The notes under the pieces were generated by a model. That model did no database searches, had not been told where the DNA came from, and worked only from the letters and a program-made list of their open reading frames with translations. From positions 1 to 64,000 of the forward strand of contig NZ_JBLXIK010000005.1 of the NCBI RefSeq assembly GCF_048269565.1: DNA of 64,000 nt, read 5' to 3'. Both the position numbers and the translations under genes were made by a program. Of the stretch, positions 1 through 8,199 are shown one piece after another. Position 1 is the stretch's first letter, and each line of letters starts with the position of its first letter. The stretch comes from Maricaulis sp048269565. GTDB lineage: Bacteria; Pseudomonadota; Alphaproteobacteria; Caulobacterales; Maricaulaceae.

Positions 1-1
1 A

Positions 2-133
2 CGCTACTTCTGCAAGATCAAACACTTCCGACGTGTCGCCACACGCTTCGACAAGCTCGCCAGAAACTTCCTCGCAGCAGTCGCCATCGTCTCAGTCAGA
101 CTCTGGCTCAGACATTATGAGTCCATGACCTAG
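2..133 (+). CDS. IS5-family transposase, C-terminal fragment (5' end outside the window)
   Basis: The first bases encode the last 43 residues of a DDE transposase of the IS5 family. The segment contains the stretch FCKIKHFRRVATRFDKLAR, which matches the basic region after the catalytic Glu in IS5/IS427-type transposases, and ends ...RLWLRHYESMT. The start lies upstream of the window, so it cannot be told whether the element is intact. The TAG stop (131-133) lies inside a CTAG tetramer (130-133). The stop of the next gene, on the opposite strand, overlaps the same tetramer, and IS5 elements often duplicate a YTAR target, so CTAG may be the insertion site. The family call is firm from the motif; the boundary is inference. 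Confidence 0.75.
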   Translation, partial: RYFCKIKHFRRVATRFDKLARNFLAAVAIVSVRLWLRHYESMT

Positions 134-882
134 AAGCGCCGCCAGACGGACAGGAATACCGAGCGTTCCTCGATCGAATTGCGGCCGGCCGGCGTCAGGG
201 CGGCGCCGAGATGATATTCCAGCTGGCCGATTTCGCGCCCGATCGAGACTTGCAGCTTGTGTTGCTCGAACTCGCGCACACCCGGACGCGGGTCGTCGAG
301 GCTCCAGACTGAAAACGACTGGGCAAACAGGTGCCATCGCGGGCGCGGCTGCCAGCCCAGCGTCAGATCCAGCCGTGCTTCATCGGAAAACTCATCCTCG
401 CGCCGCCGATAGGCGAGCTGGGCATCGGCGAAGACGTCGCGGCCCAGACTGGTGCCCCACAGCAGACGCCCTTCCCAGGCATTGCCGCCATCGCCGAGTG
501 GCTGGTCGGAGATATTCTCCCCTGCCCCCGGCAAGATGGCCATCGCCTGCAGCGACAGGACCTGATGCTCCCCGGTCATCAGAAGACCACGCAGCCCCAG
601 CTCGGTGGCCGCAAACCCCTGAGCGCTGTCGAAATCGGGACCACTGCGGCGTTCGACGGTCTGCCAGGCCAGGCGCGAGACCAGGGTGAGGCGCTCGCTC
701 AGCCCGTACTCGAGATACAGCGCCAGTTCGTCCTTGTAGAAATAGCCATCCTCGCGCCGGTCACCAGCAGCGTCGAATGCCGCTTCGGCCCGGTCAAGCA
801 ATGTCGTGGAGATCAGCAGACCCTCGCCGCGCGGCTGCGGCCAGGCCCCGGCATCGACCGGGGCGGTGACTGCAGCCAGCAC
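130..882 (-). CDS. Probable outer-membrane beta-barrel protein of unknown function, uncertain start
   Basis: This encodes a roughly 250-residue exported protein. An export-type hydrophobic stretch (RFRYLIAPLVLAAVTAPVDA) comes first, then amphipathic, aromatic-rich strands, and the chain ends in ...SVWRRF with a terminal Phe, the usual signature of Gram-negative outer-membrane barrels. I recognise no specific family. The start is unclear: the coordinate given uses a GTG at 882, which cuts into the signal-like segment. The full signal would need a start upstream, inside the 3' end of the aldolase gene, where only CTG codons, or distant ATGs at 1026 and 1071, are in frame. It probably follows the aldolase in one transcript. 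Its stop coincides with the insertion-sequence boundary at 130-133. Confidence 0.6.
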   Translation of the reverse strand: MLAAVTAPVDAGAWPQPRGEGLLISTTLLDRAEAAFDAAGDRREDGYFYKDELALYLEYGLSERLTLVSRLAWQTVERRSGPDFDSAQGFAATELGLRGLLMTGEHQVLSLQAMAILPGAGENISDQPLGDGGNAWEGRLLWGTSLGRDVFADAQLAYRRREDEFSDEARLDLTLGWQPRPRWHLFAQSFSVWSLDDPRPGVREFEQHKLQVSIGREIGQLEYHLGAALTPAGRNSIEERSVFLSVWRRF

Positions 883-893
883 CAGCGGCGCGA

Positions 894-1661
894 TCAGGTA
901 TCGAAACCGGGGCTTTCGCGGCGAACGCGGTCGAGCAAGGCAGCCCAGGCGATTTCCTTGAAGAACTCGTTGCTCGAGATCTCCGAGGATTGTCCAAATA
1001 CCCGATCCTGCATCTTCTGATCCCATTCGATCAGCTCTCCGCCGGCCTGTGCCATGACCTGAATACGGCACGCGCGCTCAAGTAGGTAAATCCGAATATA
1101 CGCGCTAAACGGGTGATCGCCAACCGACAAGGTTCCATGGCTGGACAGAATCATCAGGTTCTTGCTGCCAAGGTCGGCGACAAGGCGTTGTTTTTCATCC
1201 GCTTCCAGCGCAATGCCCTCATAGCCGTGATAGGCCACATCATTGAAGACATTCATCGCCAGCTGGGAGATGGGCCGCAGCCCGCCCTTCTGCGCCGCGA
1301 CGGCAACGCCGGCGTCGGAATGCAGGTGAAGCGCAACCTGCACGTCCTCGCGTGCCGCGTGGATGGCCGAGTGGATGGTGAAGCCAGCCGGATTGATGCC
1401 ATAGCGCGCCGGCGGCAGGACATTGCCTTCCAGATCGACCTTCACCAGGTTGGACGCGGTCACGTCCTCATAGAGCAGGCCAAAAGGATTGAGCAGGAAA
1501 TGCTCGTCCGGGCCGGGCACCCGCATCGAGATGTGGGTGAAGAACAGATCGTCCCACCCGTGCATGCGCACCAGCCGGTACAATGCCGCGAGATCGCAGC
1601 GCGCTTTCCATTCCTCGGCCGAAACCTGGTCCTGAACCGAGATTGTCGCTTGGTCGTCCAT
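894..1661 (-). CDS. Class II aldolase/adducin-family protein
   Basis: A 255-residue protein of the class II aldolase/adducin fold, which includes fuculose-1-phosphate aldolase, ribulose-5-phosphate 4-epimerase and decarboxylases. The family pattern is visible: an N-terminal helix-rich start, the substrate-loop region FTHISMRVPGPDEHFLLNPF, the metal-site motif ALHLHSD near residue 115 and the second metal histidine in SSHGTLSVG near residue 175. The ATG at 1661 is preceded by GGAGG at good spacing, so it is preferred over the in-frame TTG at 1676. The substrate cannot be deduced. It lies 63 bp downstream of egtB on the same strand and may be co-transcribed. The family's active-site HxH and HG elements are present, so it is probably a functional metalloenzyme. 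Confidence 0.8.
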   Translation of the reverse strand: MDDQATISVQDQVSAEEWKARCDLAALYRLVRMHGWDDLFFTHISMRVPGPDEHFLLNPFGLLYEDVTASNLVKVDLEGNVLPPARYGINPAGFTIHSAIHAAREDVQVALHLHSDAGVAVAAQKGGLRPISQLAMNVFNDVAYHGYEGIALEADEKQRLVADLGSKNLMILSSHGTLSVGDHPFSAYIRIYLLERACRIQVMAQAGGELIEWDQKMQDRVFGQSSEISSNEFFKEIAWAALLDRVRRESPGFDT

Positions 1662-1724
1662 TCTTACCTCCCGCAAGGTTTTTCGATTTTATGGTTCCAA
1701 TCATCCGCCGCCTGTGCGGCGGGG

Positions 1725-2987
1725 TCAAATGTCCTTTGCCAGCCGCAGGCCGGAAAACTGCCAGCGCGCCCGGGGCGGAAAGAAGTTCCGGTAGGTCGGG
1801 CGGACATGCCCGGCCGCTGTTGCACACGATCCGCCGCGCAAAACGTATTGGCCGCTCATGAACTTGCCATTGTATTCGCCCACCGCGCCGGGCGCCGGGC
1901 GATAGCGTGGATAGGGCGCATAGTCCGAGCGCGTCCACTCCCAGACGCCACCATACATCTGGCGCAGCCTGCCGTCCTGCGGCGCAGAGACACCGGGATG
2001 CGCCGCCTGGCCCGGCACGGCAAACCGCCCGTCCGTCCCGGCCGCCTGCCGGGCGGCATATTCCCACTCGCGCTCCTCGGGCAGTCGGGCTCCGGCCCAT
2101 TCCGCATAGGCCGCCGCCTCGTAGAAGCTGAGATGCACCACTGGCGCGTCCGGATGCGGCGTGTCCTCGCCATGAAGGGTAAATTCGCGCCACCCGGCCC
2201 CGTCGCGGCGCCAATAGAGCGGCGCCTGCCAGCCTTCGGCGTTGAGCGCAGCCCAGCCATCCGACAGCCAGAGCGAGGGTGTGCGATAACCATCATCCTG
2301 GATGAAGGCCGCGTACTCGCCATTGGTCACCGGCCGGTCTGCAAGCGCGAAGGGCGTCAGGACGGCCTGGTGGCGCGGTCCTTCATTGTCGAACTGAAAG
2401 GGCAGGCCCTCGGCCCCGAACTCGAACACGCCGCCATCAAAGGCGACCCAGGACGCCCCCGGCTCCCCGTCAGACATTGTGTCACCAGCCAGTGCCGGCC
2501 AGGCAGCCGGGGCGAAGGGGTGGTGAGAGAGCACATGTTTGATGTCGGTGAGAATGAGTTCCTGATGCTGTTGTTCGTGCGCGAGCCCCAGCCGCACGAC
2601 CGGTTCCAGGCGCGCCTGTTCCGCCTCGTCTAGCCCGCCGAGCAGGGTCATCATCGCCGCGTCGACATGGTGGCGATAGGCCAGCACTGCCTCCAGGCCT
2701 GGCCGCGACAGAAACCCTCGCTGCCCACGCGGATGCCGGTCCCCGATCGCGTTGTAGTACGAGTTGAAAAGGAAGTTGTAGGTCGGATCATACACCCGAT
2801 AACCGGTGAGCATCTCCTGCAACAGGAATGTCTCCCAGAACCAGCTGGTATGCGCGAGATGCCATTTGGTCGGGCTGACATCCTCCATGGTCTGGATGAG
2901 CATGTCCTCGCAGTCGAGCAACTCTACCATTGCTTGTGTATCAGCTCTCACCCGCGAATATTCAACCGTGAGTATTGGCCCAGACAT
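1725..2987 (-). CDS. egtB: Ergothioneine biosynthesis protein EgtB (hercynylcysteine sulfoxide synthase)
   Basis: A 420-residue non-heme iron sulfoxide synthase that joins hercynine (N-trimethylhistidine) to a thiol donor using O2, in the cytoplasm. An N-terminal DinB-like domain carries the iron ligands: KWHLAHTSWFWE (His43/His46) and AHEQQHQE (His137 and His141). A C-terminal formylglycine-generating-enzyme-like domain runs from about residue 170 to the end (GVFEFG, NGEYAAFI, RLPEEREWEYA, GGVWEWT, LRGGS). Length is typical of the family. The ATG at 2987 is chosen; a GTG at 2996 is also in frame. egtD, the histidine methyltransferase usually beside egtB, is not in the window. The gene diverges from the DUF2336 gene at 3054, sharing a short promoter region. 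Confidence 0.93.
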   Translation of the reverse strand: MSGPILTVEYSRVRADTQAMVELLDCEDMLIQTMEDVSPTKWHLAHTSWFWETFLLQEMLTGYRVYDPTYNFLFNSYYNAIGDRHPRGQRGFLSRPGLEAVLAYRHHVDAAMMTLLGGLDEAEQARLEPVVRLGLAHEQQHQELILTDIKHVLSHHPFAPAAWPALAGDTMSDGEPGASWVAFDGGVFEFGAEGLPFQFDNEGPRHQAVLTPFALADRPVTNGEYAAFIQDDGYRTPSLWLSDGWAALNAEGWQAPLYWRRDGAGWREFTLHGEDTPHPDAPVVHLSFYEAAAYAEWAGARLPEEREWEYAARQAAGTDGRFAVPGQAAHPGVSAPQDGRLRQMYGGVWEWTRSDYAPYPRYRPAPGAVGEYNGKFMSGQYVLRGGSCATAAGHVRPTYRNFFPPRARWQFSGLRLAKDI

Positions 2988-3053
2988 ATCCTTCACTGCC
3001 AGTCGCCTCCGGCCTCAGCCTCATTAACAAGTTTTCAAGGCCAACCAGTCTTA

Positions 3054-4148
3054 ATGACCCAGAACAATAAGCCAACACATGCCAGGTCCATGGTCAGCAA
3101 CTCTGCACAAGCTATAGCCCAACTCGCACAATTGCGGGACCCCACCAAGCGCAGTCAGCTTGCGCTGGGCGTCACGGAAATGTGCCTGGCGCAACCGCTG
3201 TCGCCAACGGCCGAGCCGGTCGCAGGCGAATTGCTGGTGACGCTTTCGGGCACGCTCGACCTGCCTACCAAGATCGCCATGGTCGAGAAGCTGTCAGCGT
3301 CCGAATGGGCCCCGCATGCGGCCATCCGGCACTTCGCCTTCGATGAAATCGAGGTGGCTTGCATCGTCATCCGCAAGAGCCCGCGTCTGACGCAGCGGGA
3401 TATGATCAGCCTTGCAGAAACCGGTTCCGTAGACCACCGGCGGCATCTCGCCAGTCGCCCCAATCTCTGCCCCGCCATCACCGACGCCCTCGCCAAACCG
3501 GCTGAGGCGGTGATCCTGCGGGCGCTGGCCAACAACTGCACGGCCCAGATCAGCGAATCCGCACTGGACATCTGTCTCGGCGTCGCCCGGGAGCACATGA
3601 AGCTGCGCGAGGCCCTCGCGCGCCGGCATGACCTCTCGGCCGACTATGCGACCCAGTTATGCATCATGCTGCCGGAGAACTGGCGCGAGGACCTGTACCG
3701 CCGTTTCGGCCTCGACAAGGAACATGTCGAGGGCCTGGCCGTCGAGGCGGCGCTCAACGCGACCCCGGCCGGCGTCGACAGCGAAGCCTCCGAGGCCGTG
3801 GATGCTGCAGAACAGTCGGGGGCCCTCACGGGCAATTATGCCCTGACCGCGCTGCGCGCCGGAAAATTCGCGATCTTCGACCATGCGGTCGCCCGTCTGT
3901 GCGGCCTGACGCCAGCTCAATGGCGCGTCGCGCTGACCATGGGCGGTGTGCGCGCTGCGGCCATGGCCTGCCAGGCCAGCGGCCTGGACCGGACCGATTA
4001 CCCGACCGTCCACCGGGCCTTGCAGCGGACCGGGCGCATGCATCAACAGCTCGAAGGCGAGGCCATGAACGCGGCCGCCAATGTGTTCCGGATGTACGGT
4101 CCGGATAAAGCTGCCACAGTCTTGCGTCAGCTCGGAAGCAGGTCTTGA
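3054..4148 (+). CDS. DUF2336 domain-containing protein
   Basis: A 364-residue, helix-rich cytoplasmic protein of the DUF2336 family, common in Caulobacterales, Rhodospirillales and relatives and of unknown function. It begins MTQNNKPTHARS and shows the family's repeated alpha-helical hairpins, with phrases such as LSASEWAPHAAIRHFAFDE and VDHRRHLASR. No enzymatic motif or membrane segment is visible. A second DUF2336 gene lies at 6040-7176 on the opposite strand, with NAD kinase, a receiver protein and an HPt-like protein between them, which suggests a signalling role for the cluster. The ATG at 3054 is chosen because longer versions run into the divergent egtB. The Met at 3090 is an alternative. 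Confidence 0.85.
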   Translation: MTQNNKPTHARSMVSNSAQAIAQLAQLRDPTKRSQLALGVTEMCLAQPLSPTAEPVAGELLVTLSGTLDLPTKIAMVEKLSASEWAPHAAIRHFAFDEIEVACIVIRKSPRLTQRDMISLAETGSVDHRRHLASRPNLCPAITDALAKPAEAVILRALANNCTAQISESALDICLGVAREHMKLREALARRHDLSADYATQLCIMLPENWREDLYRRFGLDKEHVEGLAVEAALNATPAGVDSEASEAVDAAEQSGALTGNYALTALRAGKFAIFDHAVARLCGLTPAQWRVALTMGGVRAAAMACQASGLDRTDYPTVHRALQRTGRMHQQLEGEAMNAAANVFRMYGPDKAATVLRQLGSRS

Positions 4149-4176
4149 ATGGGCGCCGGTCATAACGGACGCTCCC

Positions 4177-4941
4177 TTGCCCCCTTCCCTTGCATTTCTC
4201 GCCAGCCCAAGACCTGACGCCAAGGCCGCCAAGGCACGGCTTGAAGCGCAATATGGTCATGTTCCGCTCAACGAGGCGGACATTATCGTCGCCCTTGGCG
4301 GCGACGGCCTGATGCTCGACGCCCTGCACGCGGCACTGCGGACCGGCGCCAGCGTCTACGGCATGAATTTCGGCTCGGTCGGCTTCCTGATGAATGAGTT
4401 CCGGCAGGATGACCTGCTTGCCCGGCTCGCCGATGCGGAACAAGCCCGGCTTCACCCGCTGCGCGCCACCGGCGAAGATGTCTACGGTCATCCCTTCCAG
4501 GCCCTGGCGATCAATGAGGTCTCGCTGCTGCGCGGAACGCGCCAGACCGCGAAAATCCGCATCAAGATCGATGGCCGCGACCGTATGGGCGAGTTGCAGG
4601 CAGACGGCGTGCTCGTCGCCACCCCGGCGGGCTCAACCGCTTATAATCTCTCCGCGCACGGCCCGATTCTGCCCCTCGACTCCAAGGTTCTGGCGCTGAC
4701 GCCGATCAGCGCCTTCCGGCCGCGGCGCTGGCGCGGCGCCCTGCTGCCGCACACCGCCAAGGTCGGTTTCGAAATCGTCGAACCGCGCTTGCGACCGGTT
4801 CATGCCGTCGCCGACAACCAGGAATTTCGTGAAATTGTCCGCGTCGATGTCGTGGAAGCCAGCGATGTGACCCTTACAATCCTGTTCGATCGCGGGCGCG
4901 ACCTGGCCGAGCGCATCCTCACGGAACAGTTCGAAAGTTAG
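4177..4941 (+). CDS. nadK: NAD kinase
   Basis: A 254-residue ATP-dependent NAD kinase that makes NADP in the cytoplasm. The nucleotide-binding GGDG signature is present (VALGGDGLMLDAL near residue 52), followed by the conserved NEVSLLR segment and the second family signature ADGVLVATPAGSTAYN near residue 150. The length fits alphaproteobacterial NadK proteins. No ATG lies at the expected N-terminus. A TTG at 4177, giving a start at PPSLAFLASPRPDAK, is the likeliest; the only in-frame ATG is at 4081 within the preceding DUF2336 gene. It sits 28 bp after that gene and is probably co-transcribed with it. The function is secure, the start moderately so. Confidence 0.9.
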   Translation: MPPSLAFLASPRPDAKAAKARLEAQYGHVPLNEADIIVALGGDGLMLDALHAALRTGASVYGMNFGSVGFLMNEFRQDDLLARLADAEQARLHPLRATGEDVYGHPFQALAINEVSLLRGTRQTAKIRIKIDGRDRMGELQADGVLVATPAGSTAYNLSAHGPILPLDSKVLALTPISAFRPRRWRGALLPHTAKVGFEIVEPRLRPVHAVADNQEFREIVRVDVVEASDVTLTILFDRGRDLAERILTEQFES

Positions 4942-5019
4942 GCCTGCTTAGGGGGCCGTTAAGCACCCCGCGCTACAGTGACGCATGGTAATTGAGTTCG
5001 GACCTCTCTCCGCGAGACA

Positions 5020-5526
5020 ATGACTATGGCGCTCGAAGACATCCTGTCCCAAACCCGCGTCCTCGTCGTCGACGACAACGCGGCACTGCGCGGCGTCCTC
5101 AGGGTTTCGCTGCAGGCCTTCGGCTGTGCCAGGGTCACGGAGACCGGAACCGTGACGCAGGCGCTCGAACTTCTGAAATCGCAACCGGTCGACCTGGTCA
5201 TCACCGACTGGAAGATGAAGCCGCGTGACGGCATTGACCTCGTGAGCAGCATTCGCTCGCCGCTCACCAGCCCCTGCCCGGGCCTGCCCGTGATCATGCT
5301 GACCGCCTATGCCGATACCGACCGCATCCGCCAGGCCCGCCGGGCCGGCGTCAATGCCTTCCTGATCAAACCCGTCACCGCAGCGGCGCTCGCCGGCTGC
5401 CTGCGCGACGTGCTCACCGGAGAGCACAATATCGTGGAATGCGACACCTATGTCGGCCCCGAACGCCGCATGGCCGACCGCACGGACCAGACAGTTCCGG
5501 CCGCGCAACTCACAGCTTCCCATTAA
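5020..5526 (+). CDS. CheY-like response regulator, receiver domain only
   Basis: A 168-residue single-domain receiver. The acidic pocket (VLVVDDN, Asp18/Asp19), phosphoacceptor Asp63 in DLVITDWKMKPRDG, switch Thr96 (IMLTAY) and Lys117 (FLIKP) are all present, so it should be phosphorylatable. The C-terminal tail contains DTYVGPERRMADR, the conserved Y-[IV]-GP-x-RR tail of a group of alphaproteobacterial receivers. There is no DNA-binding or output domain. The next gene, 13 bp downstream, encodes an HPt-like protein, which suggests a phosphorelay pair. The whole set is flanked by DUF2336 genes. The cognate histidine kinase is not in the window. Confidence 0.92.
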   Translation: MTMALEDILSQTRVLVVDDNAALRGVLRVSLQAFGCARVTETGTVTQALELLKSQPVDLVITDWKMKPRDGIDLVSSIRSPLTSPCPGLPVIMLTAYADTDRIRQARRAGVNAFLIKPVTAAALAGCLRDVLTGEHNIVECDTYVGPERRMADRTDQTVPAAQLTASH

Positions 5527-5539
5527 GAGGATCTCACCC

Positions 5540-6064
5540 ATGGCCAAACACAATCCCGACGTCGAGATGATCGCAGCGCCCAACATGCTGCAAATCAAGG
5601 TCGGCGGCCCGATCGGTGCGGCCGACCTGCATCTGATCGAGAAGGCAGAGAATGCCCTCAACGACATGCGGTCCGACTTCGCGCTCTGGCTGGAGGACGA
5701 AGTGGTGAAGCTCGAGGAATCGGCCGCGATCGTCCGCAAGGCCGGCCTGAAGGGCCAGGAGGGCGAAGACCTCTTCATCCGGGCCCATGACCTGCGCGGC
5801 CTCGGTTCGACCTATGAGTTCCCGATCATCACCCGCTTGGCCTCATCGATGACCAAAATCATCGACATGCCGGAGAAACGCCAGGTGGCACCGGTCGCAC
5901 TGGTTCTGGCGCATGTAAATGCCATCCGCGCGGCACTGGTGCAGAATATCCGCGACACAAGCGATCCGGTCGCGGCTGAACTGGCTGATGAACTCGAAGT
6001 GATGGCGACCGCCTTCGCGGCGCCCTGGAAGGACGAGGCTCAGCCGGCAGCGGCCAGGGGCTGA
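5540..6064 (+). CDS. HPt (histidine phosphotransfer)-like protein
   Basis: A 174-residue helical protein. Residues 40-140 resemble an HPt four-helix bundle, with the phosphorylatable His83 in FIRAHDLRGLGSTYEFP, where the HDLRG-G arrangement matches the AH-LKG motif of HPt domains. A probable Shine-Dalgarno (AAGAGGA) precedes the ATG at 5540. It directly follows the receiver gene, so phosphotransfer between the two is the simplest hypothesis. No kinase or receiver domain is fused to it. The 3' end overlaps the convergent DUF2336 gene by 25 bp. HPt domains diverge strongly in sequence, so the assignment rests on the His motif and the context. Confidence 0.75.
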   Translation: MAKHNPDVEMIAAPNMLQIKVGGPIGAADLHLIEKAENALNDMRSDFALWLEDEVVKLEESAAIVRKAGLKGQEGEDLFIRAHDLRGLGSTYEFPIITRLASSMTKIIDMPEKRQVAPVALVLAHVNAIRAALVQNIRDTSDPVAAELADELEVMATAFAAPWKDEAQPAAARG

Positions 6065-7176
6065 GCGTCCTCGGCGAACCGCCGCAGCATGTAATCCAGA
6101 TCGTCTTCAGGAATGCCCTGGAACCGCGTGATGGCCCGCTCGGCCAGGACACGGCGGAAATGCTCGCGGCTCTCGCCGTCATGCGGCATTTCCGTGGCAT
6201 GATAAACGTCCAGACCAGCCCGGATCGCCGGGTAAAGCCGTGGCGGCATGCCGGTGCGATCATAAATCGCGCGCAAGCCCAGCGGACCGGCATCATGGAC
6301 CAGCAGCCAGGCCTTGGCATGTGGCAAGCCGGACAATTCGGCAAAGGCATGTTCGACAAACACCACATGCCCGCGAAACAATGCACGCAGGATCAGTGAC
6401 GGCGTCAGCCGGCTGTTCAGGCGCAATTGCTGCACGAAATGCTTGGGATCGTGCGCAAGGCCGGCCTGGTCGACCAGATCGATGGTCGCGCGTTCGCGCG
6501 CGCCCTCCGCAATCTCGACAGCCATTTGTGGCGGCAGGGCATGGTTCTTGACCAGACGGTTCAGGGCCTGGTCGCTAACGTGGGAAATCAGGCGCTCGGT
6601 AATGTCGAGCGGCAGGTGCGAACGGGCCACGAAGGCGTCCATGACAGGCTGGCACTCGCAAAACTCGCTGAACGCGCGCTGGTAGGCGGCTTCATCAAAA
6701 TCAGCCCCATCATTGGAGGCGGCAATCCCGACGGCCTTCTCGTCCATGGAATCCAGAATTTCATGCACGACAATGGCCGAGACCTGATCGCGCGCCGCGA
6801 CGGCGCAAAGCTTGGCCGAGCTCGCCGAGTGCAGGATCTCGATCAGATCTTCGTCAGTCAGGACAGGCGATGACAACAGGACAGGTGCCGCCACCGAGTC
6901 GACATCATCGGCCAGCTTCAGCGCGATATCGTGAGGCAGGTTCGGGGACTGGCGCAGCGTGACGGCCATGGCGCGGCGCACCAGTTCGGCCGCATCGCGG
7001 GCAATTACGTCTAGAATGTCCCGGGCCGCTGCGCGCTCGACATCTGTCAGGCTGGCCGCGTCAATGCGGTGACAGATCTTGCGCGCGGCCAGGGCACGGT
7101 CCTCTGCCGTCTCCCCGCGCACCAGACGGCGAACATCGGTTTCTGTCAGGCGATTACGCAGCGCGACGACACTCAT
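6040..7176 (-). CDS. DUF2336 domain-containing protein (second copy)
   Basis: A 378-residue helix-rich protein that begins MSVVALRNRLTETDVRRLVRGETAEDRALAARKI in segments typical of DUF2336, with the family's HEAT-like repeats (VLTDEDLIEILHSASSAK, LPLDITERLISHVSDQALNRLV, LPPQMAVEIAEGARERA). No catalytic motif, signal peptide or membrane segment is seen. It converges on the HPt-like gene, and the reading frames overlap by 25 bp. The closest neighbours are signalling genes, and the other DUF2336 protein lies 2 kb away in the opposite orientation. The exact function is unknown. Family assignment is from the overall pattern and is fairly sure. Confidence 0.85.
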   Translation of the reverse strand: MSVVALRNRLTETDVRRLVRGETAEDRALAARKICHRIDAASLTDVERAAARDILDVIARDAAELVRRAMAVTLRQSPNLPHDIALKLADDVDSVAAPVLLSSPVLTDEDLIEILHSASSAKLCAVAARDQVSAIVVHEILDSMDEKAVGIAASNDGADFDEAAYQRAFSEFCECQPVMDAFVARSHLPLDITERLISHVSDQALNRLVKNHALPPQMAVEIAEGARERATIDLVDQAGLAHDPKHFVQQLRLNSRLTPSLILRALFRGHVVFVEHAFAELSGLPHAKAWLLVHDAGPLGLRAIYDRTGMPPRLYPAIRAGLDVYHATEMPHDGESREHFRRVLAERAITRFQGIPEDDLDYMLRRFAEDAQPLAAAG

Positions 7177-7256
7177 GGTTTTCCCGAATTCTTTCAGACC
7201 TTAATGAAATCTAACGCCGACATGCTTAATGAAAGCTTGCCGCCGCGCCCGCCGGT

Positions 7257-8057
7257 TCAGGTTTCGCGCGTCCGCGCCGAGGCCGGCGCATCAAGCGATG
7301 CCAGAATCTCGACCAGCGCCGGTGACAATTCGCCATCCCCGACCCGATGGCTCCCCGGATTAAGGGCCCCTGAATAGCGGCCTGAGGGCAGGCCTGATGC
7401 CGGCCTGGACGCCATCAAGGGGTCGGACACGACCGCAGCAAGGTTGACCACCGGACGCTCTCCGGTCAGCGAGGCGAGGACTTCGCTGGCAGAACGGGCG
7501 CGGTTGCCATCAAAAAAAATGGGTCGATTGGCCTGGGCCGCCTGCGGGAATAACTCGTCGGCGCGGATTTCCGGCGATCGTTCGGCCGCTGCGATCAGGC
7601 CTGCCGCACCGTTGGCACCAAGGAAATGGGCCGCGTAGAGCTCGCCTCCCGAGGCCGGCCGGCCCAGGCGCGACTGAATAACTTGCGCGTTCTCCGCCGC
7701 AAGCTCGCCGGCCATGCGCGCCGCCGTCTCCGGCTCGAATCGCAGATTGAGGATACGCTCGCGCTCCGCCGGATCAGCAACGGTCAGGCGGCCATTCTCG
7801 CCCTGGACAATGGATTGCGCCGCATCGCCATGGCCGTGTTCGGCACCATGGCGTTGCATGACGCCCAGCCAGGTCTGCTCGATGAACTGGTACATGCCGG
7901 CGGCACTCGAGGTCGATGCCTGGGCGGTCGCGTCAAAATTGCTCTCCCGTGCCGCGGTGCGCAGCAGGAAGTTGAAATCGGTGCCGGTTTCCTGCGCCGC
8001 CTGGCGGATCAACCGCGTCGTGGAGTCCTGCTGGCTAATTTCAATCGGGCTGACCAC
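7257..8057 (-). CDS. Lytic transglycosylase-like (SLT-fold) protein
   Basis: A 266-residue protein with an SLT-type lysozyme fold in its first half. The catalytic Glu is in LRTAARESNFDATAQ (about residue 38), followed by SAAGMYQFIEQTWL, the family's G-[LM]-[MY]-Q-[FI] motif. Such enzymes cleave the glycan strands of peptidoglycan. No signal peptide is visible, so export might use another route, as for flagellar or pilus-associated transglycosylases. The start is taken as the GTG at 8057, which has GGAG seven bases upstream; a TTG at 8072 is also in frame. The C-terminal 100 residues are low-complexity (SGLPSGRYSGALNPGSHR) and unassigned. It is divergent from the small secreted-protein gene at 8200. 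Confidence 0.78.
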   Translation of the reverse strand: MVSPIEISQQDSTTRLIRQAAQETGTDFNFLLRTAARESNFDATAQASTSSAAGMYQFIEQTWLGVMQRHGAEHGHGDAAQSIVQGENGRLTVADPAERERILNLRFEPETAARMAGELAAENAQVIQSRLGRPASGGELYAAHFLGANGAAGLIAAAERSPEIRADELFPQAAQANRPIFFDGNRARSASEVLASLTGERPVVNLAAVVSDPLMASRPASGLPSGRYSGALNPGSHRVGDGELSPALVEILASLDAPASARTRET

Positions 8058-8199
8058 GTCAGATCTCCGCAATTTTGCTGAATCGAATCGATTTCCAGCA
8101 TCGGGGCTTCACGCCTAACCGCGCGTTAACGATAATTGAGTTCCGGGGTCGCGAAATCGTGCTACTCTGGATTGAAGGTCACTCAAAAGGAAGCAGGAG

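Noticed and set aside
1113..2633. Plus-strand open frame opposite the aldolase and egtB
   Set aside because: Antisense shadow of two genes with clear motifs.
7195..7225. CtrA full site TTAA-N7-TTAA upstream of the second DUF2336 gene
   Set aside because: The spacing and second half do not match the consensus.
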